A DNA stretch of 20,833 nt, taken from IMG/VR virus record IMGVR_UViG_3300044798_000674, positions 1 through 20,833 of that record. One strand, 5' to 3'. Positions 1 through 6,080 of this stretch are shown here, piece after piece. Made by a program: the position numbers and the translations under genes. Numbering within the stretch: the first letter of the stretch is position 1; each line of letters starts with the position of its first letter. This DNA comes from a virus. The notes beneath the pieces are model-generated. The model was not told the DNA's origin. It made no database searches and was given only the letters and a program-made list of their open reading frames with translations.

Positions 1-534
1 GTGGTCGACGACATCCGCGAGGTCTACGAGTACGCCTACGGCAAGTTCGGCTTCATCAAGGCCGAGGAGGCCCGGGCGCACGCGGTCAACGGTGTCATGA
101 TCACGATCGACAAGGTTTGGCCCTTCCTCGCGCCCAAGGAGCAAGCGACCGCGCCTGCTTCGCCGGCGCCGCCGAAGGATGAGAAGAAGCCGACTGCATC
201 GACACCCGCGCCGGCACAGCCGACGAAACCTGCCAAGGAGCAAGCACCGGCAGCTCCTGCTGTCCCCGCGAAGGCCGACAACCCTGCCCCGGAGACGGTC
301 GCGGGGGAGCCGGCATACGACCGCGTGAAGCTACATTGGAACCGATGCCCGGAGTGCGGGAACGAGGATATTGACGGCGAATACGAGAAGACCAATCCGA
401 AGACGGGGAAGACCTCCACGAAGAAGTACCAAGCATGTTTTGGCAATCTCGAGGGACTGAAGCAGCACAATGGTATCTTCCTCAACTTCGACGGGAAGAC
501 CGTCCCGATGAAGCCCAGGGAGGAAGAGGCATGA
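1..534 (+). CDS. Pro/Ala-linker protein with C-terminal zinc-ribbon-like motif (possibly 5' partial)
   Basis: This reads as a 177-residue protein with three parts. Residues 1-45 look helical. Residues about 46-105 form a long Pro/Ala/Lys-rich linker typical of a flexible tether. The C-terminal domain carries a CPEC knuckle (C116, C119) and C146, suggesting metal binding. The GTG start is the first base of the window, so the true start may lie upstream. It ends in an ATGA overlap with the next gene. I do not recognise the family. A tethered zinc-binding domain is compatible with nucleic-acid or protein binding, but the function is unknown. Confidence 0.7.
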   Translation: MVDDIREVYEYAYGKFGFIKAEEARAHAVNGVMITIDKVWPFLAPKEQATAPASPAPPKDEKKPTASTPAPAQPTKPAKEQAPAAPAVPAKADNPAPETVAGEPAYDRVKLHWNRCPECGNEDIDGEYEKTNPKTGKTSTKKYQACFGNLEGLKQHNGIFLNFDGKTVPMKPREEEA

Positions 535-758
535 GCAACGACATGTCCGTCGTGCTTCTGCAGAGGCTTCTCGAACTCGAGGCGTGCAAGGACAGCATAG
601 AGTTCGGAAAGGCCGACGGGCGGATCAAGGTCTATGTCAACAGCCGTGACCCGGCCGGCGCCATCGAACAGATCCAGACGATGATCGACATGCGCGCCTA
701 CGCCGAGGTGGCGAGCCCCCGGCCGGTCTCGCCGCCAGCGAAGGAGGCACCCCAATGA
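531..758 (+). CDS. Small hypothetical protein
   Basis: A 75-residue protein starting at the ATG that overlaps the previous stop (ATGA). A GGAGGAAGAGG ribosome-binding sequence sits just upstream, which favours this start over the longer reading from 435. The middle (VLLQRLLELEACKDSIEFG) looks like an amphipathic helix followed by strand-forming residues, and the last 15 residues are Pro-rich. It is translationally coupled on both sides. No family recognised. Confidence 0.7.
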   Translation: MSNDMSVVLLQRLLELEACKDSIEFGKADGRIKVYVNSRDPAGAIEQIQTMIDMRAYAEVASPRPVSPPAKEAPQ

Positions 759-952
759 CCCATGCCGAGAAGAAGGTCCTCGCGAAGGAGAAACGCGCAG
801 GTGCGAAGGCAATCCTCGGCATTCCATTCCCGACCGCCGAAGAGAGCAGAGGACCAACAGGACGCCGAAGAGCGCGCAGGTATGCTCGGAAGATCGCCCG
901 CGCATTCAGAAAGGAGATTCTCTCGCGCGCGTCCATGGAGGGGAACACGTGA
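755..952 (+). CDS. Small very basic hypothetical protein
   Basis: A 65-residue protein rich in Arg and Lys, with the cluster GRRRARRYARKIARAFRKE near residues 36-54. The start overlaps the previous stop (ATGA) and is preceded by GGAGG about eight bases away. The charge pattern suggests nucleic-acid binding, but there is no recognisable fold. It ends in a GTGA overlap with the next gene. Confidence 0.6.
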   Translation: MTHAEKKVLAKEKRAGAKAILGIPFPTAEESRGPTGRRRARRYARKIARAFRKEILSRASMEGNT

Positions 953-1251
953 GCATCGAACCGTCACGCGCTTTCCTGAAGGACTCCCGCCCGGTGGACA
1001 GTGTGCCCCTGGAGTCCCCGGCCCTCATCGTCTTCAAGGATGGACGAACAGGAGAGCCCTTCAAGGGTTATCTCGTGGACGTCGACGCGCTCACGACGGA
1101 GGAGCTGCAGAAGATCTACGCTGACATCAAAGGGCGGTTCCCCAACGCGCCGGTCTTCGACTCGTGGGTCGAGGTCGTCAAGATGGAGGGGATGCCGATC
1201 AGGGAGGAACGAGTCACCTCAGTGTCGTTCGACCTGAGGATGCTTATCTGA
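949..1251 (+). CDS. Hypothetical protein, GTG start
   Basis: A 100-residue protein starting at a GTG in a GTGA overlap, with GGAGGGG upstream. It reads as a compact alpha/beta protein (SPALIVFKDGRTGEP, LTTEELQKIYADIKGRF, then a strand-rich end). No catalytic motif is obvious. The good upstream ribosome-binding site and coupled start support it as real. Family unknown. Confidence 0.65.
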   Translation: MSIEPSRAFLKDSRPVDSVPLESPALIVFKDGRTGEPFKGYLVDVDALTTEELQKIYADIKGRFPNAPVFDSWVEVVKMEGMPIREERVTSVSFDLRMLI

Positions 1252-1272
1252 TGTGAGGGGGAGGGAAGGACC

Positions 1273-1503
1273 TTGTCAGAAGGGATGGAAGCACAAGAGA
1301 GGAACCCTCATAGCATGAGTCTCGACGAGCTCAGGATCCGGGCGGACGAAGCGCGCATGCTGATCAGCAGCGTGGAGCTCCGCCTGGACTTCCTAGACCA
1401 CTTTCCGGTGGTGAAGAAACTCTACTCCGAGGCGACGGCCGTTGCCACCGCCCGGCTGAATTTCTACGAGAAGCTGATCAGCGAAAGGGAAGGGAAAACA
1501 TGA
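1273..1503 (+). CDS. Small helical hypothetical protein, TTG start
   Basis: A 76-residue protein starting with TTG just after GGGAAGGA, a well-placed ribosome-binding site. An in-frame ATG at residue 5 is an alternative start. It is almost entirely charged amphipathic helix (LDELRIRADEARMLISSVE, then a long second helix), so a helical hairpin or coiled-coil dimer is likely. It ends in an ATGA overlap. No family recognised. Confidence 0.6.
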   Translation: MSEGMEAQERNPHSMSLDELRIRADEARMLISSVELRLDFLDHFPVVKKLYSEATAVATARLNFYEKLISEREGKT

Positions 1504-1757
1504 AGGCATTCGTGGACGGAAACATGGTTGCATTGGTGAATGATGACTTCATCGACTTACAAGAGAGCGATGCCGTCTGGGTGGAGGGAATCGCTTCGAA
1601 GTTCAAGACCCCACAGCAGATGCATGAGGAATTGCAATCGTGGGACAAGCTCATAGGACACAAGGATTACGACCAAGGATATATCCTCGGTTTCAGAATG
1701 GCCCTGAAATGGGCGCTCGGCATGGAACCTCCGAAAGAAGGCGGTGAGTCGCGATGA
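1500..1757 (+). CDS. Small hypothetical protein
   Basis: An 85-residue protein starting at the ATG overlapping the previous stop, with AGGGAAGGG upstream. It has an N-terminal strand region (MVALVNDDFIDLQES) and a C-terminal helix with the pattern DYDQGYILGFRMALKWALGM. Small virus proteins of unknown role often end this way. Base use here is less GC-rich than in its neighbours. It is coupled to the next gene by ATGA. Confidence 0.65.
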   Translation: MKAFVDGNMVALVNDDFIDLQESDAVWVEGIASKFKTPQQMHEELQSWDKLIGHKDYDQGYILGFRMALKWALGMEPPKEGGESR

Positions 1758-2188
1758 CCATGAGTCAGAACGTCCTCGCCCTGGATGGACGGGCGGAGAT
1801 GCAGAAGGGTCCTCCGATCGGGCAGCAGGTCCTGAGCATAATCACCATCCAGTCGCGCCGCGTGACCGACTTTGACGCGCCGTTCATTCTGACTGAAGAC
1901 GGCATGGCGGAGGCGTTGGGGATAACTCGCGCGCATGTCAGCATAGAGGCGTGGAAGCTGATACGAGCCGGAAAGGTGGAGCGGCGCAGGTCGTATGTTT
2001 CGTTCCCGGATGGAACTCAATGGTTCCAGAAGCGGCAGATATTCGTGTTAACCGAGTCGATGAGCCCCAAGGACCTGCACGACCTGCACGCGCTGGCCGA
2101 TTATGCGTGCAAGATGTATGGAACGCAACAGTGCCTGAAGCTCGCAGCTCTCATCACCGAGGGTACAACCAGGGGGAGAACGCGATGA
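1754..2188 (+). CDS. Winged helix-turn-helix transcription regulator
   Basis: A 144-residue protein. Residues about 40-105 read as a winged helix: FDAPFILTEDGMAEALGIT, then the recognition-helix segment RAHVSIEAWKLIRAGKVERRR, then a wing (YVSFPDGTQWFQKRQIFVLTE). The phrase LTEDGMAEALGITRAHVS is close to archaeal MarR/Lrp-like wings, notably those in Thermoplasmatota proteins. The C-terminal helix may dimerise. It lies in the early gene block and is likely a local viral repressor or activator. The targets are unknown. Confidence 0.75.
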   Translation: MTMSQNVLALDGRAEMQKGPPIGQQVLSIITIQSRRVTDFDAPFILTEDGMAEALGITRAHVSIEAWKLIRAGKVERRRSYVSFPDGTQWFQKRQIFVLTESMSPKDLHDLHALADYACKMYGTQQCLKLAALITEGTTRGRTR

Positions 2189-2478
2189 CACCAGCGACCG
2201 AACCTCACTTCTGCGCGCACATCTTCTTCACGAGGAAGGGCATCCTCGAAAGCCTGGTCGTGAAGGCGCCGTCTCTCGAGGAGATCAAGGCGCTATTCAT
2301 CACAAAGCTAGTCGTGAACACGGGTCGGCCGAACGAGAACTTCAGCGTGCGCGCCCGGATGATCAGCAAGAACAACATGCCGTACCCGATCTGGGACATC
2401 ACCTGCGCGCGGACAGACGCCGCATGGGTCAAGGTCCACAAGACTGAGGATCCCTGCCCAACGGGGTGGGCGACATGA
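2185..2478 (+). CDS. Hypothetical protein
   Basis: A 97-residue protein. The start is the ATG overlapping the previous stop (ATGA), with GGGGGAG upstream; this is preferred over the longer frame that opens at 1951. The sequence is mixed alpha/beta (FCAHIFFTRKGILESLVVKA, then SLEEIKALF) and contains three cysteines with no clear zinc pattern. No family recognised. Confidence 0.65.
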   Translation: MTPATEPHFCAHIFFTRKGILESLVVKAPSLEEIKALFITKLVVNTGRPNENFSVRARMISKNNMPYPIWDITCARTDAAWVKVHKTEDPCPTGWAT

Positions 2479-2870
2479 GCGAGGGGCAGTGCGTCGAGAA
2501 TGCAATATGTCCGTACCTCCATCTGCCATGCCAATGGTTTGGCGAGGAAATCAATGAATGCGTCTGGCCCGACAGCCACGACAACGCCGACTGTCCGTAT
2601 TCTCCGAGAGAAAAATGCTGTTTAAACTGTGAGGAAAATCACATCGCGTGCATGATCAGGGACACACTCGACGGCTACATCGACACGATGTTCCGAACAG
2701 ATAATCCTGAAGAACCCACCCCCCGGGACCGCATTGGGCGACTCAGTGGCCCGATTGAATTTGATGATGATTATCTACAAGCAGTCGCGCAGATGCTTCC
2801 TGATTCATGGTCCTGTTCGCTGTGGCATAAGGTTAGAGAAACCCCGCCATCTTCGGAGGCCAAGCGATGA
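2475..2870 (+). CDS. Cysteine-rich hypothetical protein
   Basis: A 131-residue protein starting at the ATG in an ATGA overlap. A GTG three codons earlier is possible. There are nine cysteines in the first 59 residues (C6, C12, C19, C29, C40, C48, C49, C52, C59), plus histidines, so it probably binds one or two metal ions or a cofactor. The rest is acidic and helical. The cysteine spacing matches no family I can name. Its base composition is lower in GC than most neighbours. Confidence 0.65.
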   Translation: MSEGQCVENAICPYLHLPCQWFGEEINECVWPDSHDNADCPYSPREKCCLNCEENHIACMIRDTLDGYIDTMFRTDNPEEPTPRDRIGRLSGPIEFDDDYLQAVAQMLPDSWSCSLWHKVRETPPSSEAKR

Positions 2871-3031
2871 GCCTCAACTTCGAATTCAAGACGCGCCCGG
2901 TCGAGGACGTCTGCGAGGTTGCAGGCTGCCGGAGGCCTGCGAACATCAGGGTCCTTGGGAAGTGGTTGTGCGACGAGCATTGGCGCGAGCACTGCCGAGA
3001 CCCGCCAACGTACCGGGCGGCGAGCCCATGA
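2867..3031 (+). CDS. 54-residue zinc-finger-like microprotein
   Basis: A very small frame of 54 codons bounded by ATGA overlaps at both ends. It encodes C16-x4-C21, C35-x2-H38, then H42 and C43 (VCEVAGCRRPANIRVLGKWLCDEH). This is a plausible treble-clef or CCCH zinc site of a kind common in small viral proteins. It fills what would otherwise be an unexplained gap, and both junctions are coupled, so it is very probably translated. Role unknown. Confidence 0.65.
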   Translation: MSLNFEFKTRPVEDVCEVAGCRRPANIRVLGKWLCDEHWREHCRDPPTYRAASP

Positions 3032-3378
3032 CGATCAAGGCGCGGAGGGACCGCGTGCGCGACTCGGCCATCACGATCTACGTCAAGACCCTTCGACGAA
3101 ACAGTCAAGCGTTCGGGGACATCAGGGACCAGGCCGAGAGGACCATCGAGTACTGCAAACAGAAGGGGTACTCCGAACCCAAGTTCGCCATCCGGGTCCT
3201 TGACGTCGTGACCAAGCAGCTCGACTTCATCGTCTGCAGGGAGGCCGAACTCAGGACTCTCCGGGGGGAACTCGCCCCGGATCAGACCTCGCTCGTAGAT
3301 GTTGCGCAGATTCCGGCCACGAACGATGGCCAAACAATGGCCACGACTGATGGCCAAGAGGGTGGTTCTGATGAGTGA
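3028..3378 (+). CDS. Helical hypothetical protein with repeat-encoded C-terminus
   Basis: A 116-residue protein starting at the ATG overlapping the previous stop. The first 75 residues are basic and helical (TIKARRDRVRDSAITIYVK, then DIRDQAERTIEYCKQKGY) and could bind DNA. The C-terminus reads PATNDGQTMATTDGQEGG, in which two ATxDGQ units are encoded by the palindromic DNA repeats at 3315 and 3339. Those repeats continue past the gene end, so the C-terminal peptide may be a by-product of a DNA-level signal. No family recognised. Confidence 0.65.
   Translation: MTIKARRDRVRDSAITIYVKTLRRNSQAFGDIRDQAERTIEYCKQKGYSEPKFAIRVLDVVTKQLDFIVCREAELRTLRGELAPDQTSLVDVAQIPATNDGQTMATTDGQEGGSDE
3315..3331. repeat. 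Palindromic repeat A
   Basis: GGCCACG-aac-GATGGCC: two imperfectly inverted 7-base arms around a 3-base spacer. It lies inside the 3' end of the upstream gene and recurs at 3339, 3529 and 3553. Arms are conserved at third codon positions while the spacer varies, suggesting DNA-level function. Confidence 0.7.
3339..3355. repeat. Palindromic repeat B
   Basis: GGCCACG-act-GATGGCC, exactly 24 bases after repeat A and with the same arms. Confidence 0.7.
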
Positions 3379-3592
3379 TTCGACCCTACTGGCTTCGTCC
3401 CTCTCTCTCTCTCTCTCTTCTCTGAGAATCTCAAGAAAGAAAGAAAGAAGAATGAAGAATAACCGTGGCCGTGGCCACGCGGTGGGCCACGGTTTCAGAG
3501 GCCTCTCACCTTTTTCAGGAAGCGAATCGGCCACGCTTGATGGCCGGAAAACGGCCACGGTTCGTGGCCACTTTAGCAGGATGGGATACTGA
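3371..3592 (+). CDS. Doubtful coupled small reading frame over the repeat region
   Basis: A 73-residue frame opens at an ATG overlapping the 3' end of the previous gene by eight bases and ends in a TGATG junction with the next start. The gene-like junctions favour translation. The product is low-complexity: a Ser/Leu run from the CT tract, then Arg/Lys, then ATLDG and ATVRG units from repeats C and D. That favours non-coding DNA that happens to stay open. Treat it as possible only. Confidence 0.25.
   Translation: MSDSTLLASSLSLSLSSLRISRKKERRMKNNRGRGHAVGHGFRGLSPFSGSESATLDGRKTATVRGHFSRMGY
3398..3459. repeat. Pyrimidine tract followed by purine tract
   Basis: A 26-base all-pyrimidine run (mostly CT dinucleotides, 3398-3423) is followed by TGAGAaTCTCA (3423-3433), a small inverted repeat. 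Then comes an almost pure A/G run built from AAAG units (to 3459). Such strand-asymmetric tracts unwind or form unusual structures easily. The tract sits between the two repeat pairs. Confidence 0.7.
3463..3492. repeat. Central inverted-repeat cluster
   Basis: CCGTGGCC (3463-3470) and its exact reverse complement GGCCACGG (3485-3492) flank a further perfect 10-base palindrome, CGTGGCCACG (3470-3479). It uses the same GGCCAC/GTGGCC words as repeats A-D and lies between the A/B and C/D pairs. Confidence 0.65.
3529..3545. repeat. Palindromic repeat C
   Basis: GGCCACG-ctt-GATGGCC, with the same arms as repeats A and B, 47 bases upstream of the ribbon-helix-helix gene start. Confidence 0.7.
3553..3569. 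repeat. Palindromic repeat D (perfect)
   Basis: GGCCACG-gtt-CGTGGCC, the only copy with perfectly inverted arms. It is 24 bases after repeat C, the same period as A to B, and ends 22 bases before the next gene start. Confidence 0.7.
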
Positions 3593-4170
3593 TGGTCGCT
3601 GTGGGAAGGATACACATCAGCGTGACGGAGGAGCATGCAGACTTGCTGGCCAGCATCGAGAAGAACTACCGGATCAAGCCGTCCGAGTTCTTCCGATTGA
3701 CCGTCGACTACATCATCGACAACAACACGGACCTGGAGCTGTGGGCGCACAGGGAACGCCTCAAGCGCATCGACAAGGAGCAAGCCCGAGTACAGGCGCG
3801 CATCACGGAGATCGAGACAGCTAGGCCCGTCTCTGCGACTCCTGAGGGGAAATTCGAGTTGCCTGCGCCCAGGAAGACGGTCATCACGCGCTCCGCGGAG
3901 GTGAGGATCGCCGACACCAACCATCTCGGAGGGACCGAACAGGAGAAGGGCACCTTCGTGCGTCTTGGCAAGTTGATCGGCGAGAGAGAGGCAAGTCCGA
4001 AGGCGAAGACCTGGTTTCAGGAGCACGCGAAGGAACATCCTCAGTGGCTCGAGGAGCTCCCAACGGGACATCTCTTGGCCATCGAGAAGGAGCTCGGTTG
4101 CAGCTTGCGAGTAGTATCTGAATTCAAGAGCAACGGATCCGCATCGCCGCTCGAGGAGGCTGCGAAGTGA
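3592..4170 (+). CDS. Ribbon-helix-helix DNA-binding protein
   Basis: A 192-residue protein. Residues 5-45 read as a ribbon-helix-helix fold: strand RIHISVTEEHADLLASIEK, then KPSEFFRLTVDYIIDNN as the second helix. These proteins bind short palindromes as dimers. A charged coiled-coil-like segment follows (residues 55-80), and then a C-terminal helical domain that may oligomerise. The start is in a TGATG junction with AGGATGGG upstream. The gene lies directly after palindromic repeats C and D, so autoregulation or origin binding at those sites is an attractive inference. The fold call is fairly secure; the target is not. Confidence 0.75.
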   Translation: MVAVGRIHISVTEEHADLLASIEKNYRIKPSEFFRLTVDYIIDNNTDLELWAHRERLKRIDKEQARVQARITEIETARPVSATPEGKFELPAPRKTVITRSAEVRIADTNHLGGTEQEKGTFVRLGKLIGEREASPKAKTWFQEHAKEHPQWLEELPTGHLLAIEKELGCSLRVVSEFKSNGSASPLEEAAK

Positions 4171-4607
4171 CGACTCACGAGTTCCGAGTGATGGGGGAGC
4201 CCGAGCCCAAGGGCAACATGAAGGGGTTCCCTCGAGGCCGGCATGTGATCATCACGGACGGCAACAAGAACCTCAAGGGATGGGAACAAGCCGTGCGCTA
4301 CGAGGCGCAGCGGTATGTCGAGGAGCACGGCCTGTCTTGCGCAGACGCGAAGACCACTGCGGTCGTTCTTCATGTCGAGTTCTCTTTTCAGAAGCCGAAG
4401 TCGACCGCGAAGTCCATCGTTGTGAAGACCACGCGCCCGGACCTCGACAAGCTCATACGTGCGATCGGGGACGCGCTCAAGGGCATCATATACGACGACG
4501 ACGGGCAGATCAACATGATAGTCGCGGAGAAGAAGTTCGCGCAGCCCGGCCAACAGGCAGGGGTTCTAATCAGATTCTGGGTCAAGCCGATCAGGGAGAC
4601 GCGGTGA
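4167..4607 (+). CDS. rusA: RusA-like Holliday junction resolvase
   Basis: A 146-residue protein, close to the usual 120-150 residues of the family. It has the RusA signature: RPDLDKLIRAIGDALKG (about 90-106) followed by IIYDDDGQI (107-115). D92, D94 and D110 or D111 are the expected metal-binding acidic residues. The N-terminal strand with EPEPKGNMK matches the family's substrate-binding segment. RusA enzymes cut four-way DNA junctions, in viruses often to clear branched DNA before packaging or during recombination. The GTG start lies in a GTGA overlap with the preceding gene. Confidence 0.9.
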   Translation: MTTHEFRVMGEPEPKGNMKGFPRGRHVIITDGNKNLKGWEQAVRYEAQRYVEEHGLSCADAKTTAVVLHVEFSFQKPKSTAKSIVVKTTRPDLDKLIRAIGDALKGIIYDDDGQINMIVAEKKFAQPGQQAGVLIRFWVKPIRETR

Positions 4608-4798
4608 ACAGGATGGGAAACGAGAAGGGAGAAGATCTGAAGGCACACCTTGGGCTCGTGATCAGGGGAGACATCTACGAGCTCCGGGACGTGGTCGACC
4701 ACCTCAACAAGGAGACCAAGAAGAGCCCGACCTTGGAGATCATCTACAAGAAGATCTCCGGGGAGAAGCTCTGGATCAAGGTGGGCGCGGAGGAGTGA
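4604..4798 (+). CDS. Small hypothetical protein
   Basis: A 64-residue protein starting at a GTG that overlaps the resolvase stop (GTGA). An ATG three codons in, at 4613, is an alternative. The sequence is a helix (GDIYELRDVVDHLNKETKK) followed by two strands (LEIIYKKI, LWIKVG). It is coupled to the resolvase, but I see no motif linking it to that activity. Confidence 0.6.
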   Translation: MNRMGNEKGEDLKAHLGLVIRGDIYELRDVVDHLNKETKKSPTLEIIYKKISGEKLWIKVGAEE

Positions 4799-4820
4799 CA
4801 AGAGAAGGGAGAGGAACGAG

Positions 4821-5090
4821 ATGGGAAAAGCGAAGCAGGTAGATCTGAACAACGAGCCCGTGAGCCCGGTCTCCGTCAAGAAGGAGCCGGTCAAGTATGT
4901 GAAAGAGACCTACGACATGCCCAAGTTCAAGTGCGTGGTCAAGGACTGCGACGTCGCAGAGGCGGTAGACAACGACGAGCTCGAGGACCTCGTGCGACAG
5001 AAACTCCGGGCGAAGAAGGGCGAGAAGATCGTCAAGGGTGAGACGGACGACGCCGTGAAGGACATCCTCGCGAAGCTCGAAGAGGACTGA
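4821..5090 (+). CDS. Small charged hypothetical protein
   Basis: An 89-residue protein with GGGAGAGGAACG upstream of its ATG. The N-terminus is Lys/Val/Pro-rich and the C-terminus is strongly charged and helical (NDELEDLVRQKLRAKKGEK, then TDDAVKDILAKLEED). Two cysteines (FKCVVKDCD) are too few for a zinc site alone. No family recognised. It precedes a winged-helix protein by five bases. Confidence 0.65.
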   Translation: MGKAKQVDLNNEPVSPVSVKKEPVKYVKETYDMPKFKCVVKDCDVAEAVDNDELEDLVRQKLRAKKGEKIVKGETDDAVKDILAKLEED

Positions 5091-5095
5091 TCAAG

Positions 5096-5605
5096 ATGTC
5101 TGCGCTCGAGCCCGGGATCCTCAAGGTGCTCAGGAAGGTTGCGGAACGAGATCCGAACGATGACCTCTCGTTGCAGAAGGTCGCCGAGAAAATCAGTGCG
5201 CGGGATGGATGGGTCTTACGGGCCCTCGGTCAGCTCGCAAAGGATGGCAAGGTGATCATGACCAGGGAGGCCGACGACGATGGCCGTGGCCCGTTCTACA
5301 GGCTGCTCATGCTAGACACGATACCGGAGGCCTCCACCAAGACGGAGGAAGAGGAAGCCGCTGAGATACCCGCCGCTGAGACCACCACACCGGAGACCCA
5401 TGTCACATCAACAATTGACTTCGGAGTGATGATCGCTCAGCCGAAGGCCGCGGGCGACTCTTCCCCTGGGCGGTTGCTTGCACCGATGGCGCTCCTAGGT
5501 GAAGTCGAGATCCTGGCGCAACGAGCCGGGTTCACGGTGAGGTCCGCTGAGTATCGCGCAGAGATGATCACGCTCGAGCTCGCGAGCAAGACTGCCAAGG
5601 CGTGA
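5096..5605 (+). CDS. Winged-helix protein with acidic linker
   Basis: A 169-residue protein. Residues about 5-72 look like a winged helix: ILKVLRKVAERDPNDDLSL, QKVAEKISARDGWVLRALGQ as helix-turn-helix, then KVIMTREADDDGRGPFYRLL as wing. An acidic, Thr/Pro-rich linker (about 77-105) joins it to a C-terminal segment of about 55 residues with mixed helix and strand. It probably binds DNA as a viral regulator. The start follows the previous stop by five bases and lacks a strong ribosome-binding site, so coupling is likely. Confidence 0.65.
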   Translation: MSALEPGILKVLRKVAERDPNDDLSLQKVAEKISARDGWVLRALGQLAKDGKVIMTREADDDGRGPFYRLLMLDTIPEASTKTEEEEAAEIPAAETTTPETHVTSTIDFGVMIAQPKAAGDSSPGRLLAPMALLGEVEILAQRAGFTVRSAEYRAEMITLELASKTAKA

Positions 5606-5609
5606 GTAC

Positions 5610-6080
5610 ATGGAGAACGCCGTCTTGGTGCACAATAGCGAGGAGGCGCGCGCTTTCATACAGAAGTTCCAGGAGGACCTCGCAACCTTGGTCATCTCCC
5701 GCACCACTAACGGCGGTTGCTGCGGATTGAACGAACAGTCGATCATGCGCAGTCTTCTCCTGTGGAACGCGGGGTATCTCGAGGGCACGCGCAAAGGGAA
5801 CCTGGAAATCCTCGCGAGCATGGGGCGGCTTCAGCCGGGTATGGCGTTTTTGCTTGACCGCGAGATGCCCGACGAGATATACGACAAGTACACCGCGGGA
5901 TTCAATGAAGGGCTTACGCACACCGACGAGAAGCGAGCGAAAGCCGTCGCAACGTTCGAGCGGTTGTATCCCCTAACAACACCCGCGGCGGCCGTCGATA
6001 ACGCGGCTCGCCCGGCCCGGGATAAGAATCTATCGGTGGGCATGCCCACCGATCAACAGAAAAAGGAGGAAGTGAAATGA
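5610..6080 (+). CDS. Hypothetical protein upstream of ParB-like gene
   Basis: A 156-residue protein, mostly helical, with two tyrosine-glycine patterns (AGYLEGTRKGNLEIL and KYTAGFNEGLTH) and a Cys-Cys in GGCCGLNE. The last 20 residues (about 137-156) are encoded across the 22-base palindrome at 6032 and look disordered. It ends in an ATGA overlap with the ParB-like gene, so the two are probably made together. No family recognised. Confidence 0.65.
   Translation: MENAVLVHNSEEARAFIQKFQEDLATLVISRTTNGGCCGLNEQSIMRSLLLWNAGYLEGTRKGNLEILASMGRLQPGMAFLLDREMPDEIYDKYTAGFNEGLTHTDEKRAKAVATFERLYPLTTPAAAVDNAARPARDKNLSVGMPTDQQKKEEVK
6032..6053. promoter_or_regulatory. Perfect 22-base palindrome before the ParB-like gene
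   Basis: The half-site ATCGGTGGGCA is followed directly by its exact reverse complement, with no spacer and no mismatch. It ends 23 bases before the ParB-like start, inside the 3' end of the upstream gene. It could be a ParB or regulator binding site. In mRNA it could also fold into a strong hairpin just before the AAGGAGG ribosome-binding site. The palindrome is certain; its function is inferred. Confidence 0.65.

Noticed and set aside
3315-3569. A CRISPR array reading of the repeats
   Set aside because: The repeats are only 17 bases with 7-base gaps inside each pair, with no 30-40 base unique spacers and no cas genes.
2833-4071. A 412-codon open frame on the minus strand
   Set aside because: It runs antisense to several supported + genes, including the ribbon-helix-helix gene, and reads as Leu/Arg/Val-rich shadow sequence typical of GC-rich DNA.
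5279-5292. GATGGCC next to GTGGCC, similar to the repeat words near 3.4 kb
   Set aside because: A single partial match inside a coding region, without the paired arms or 24-base spacing; probably chance.
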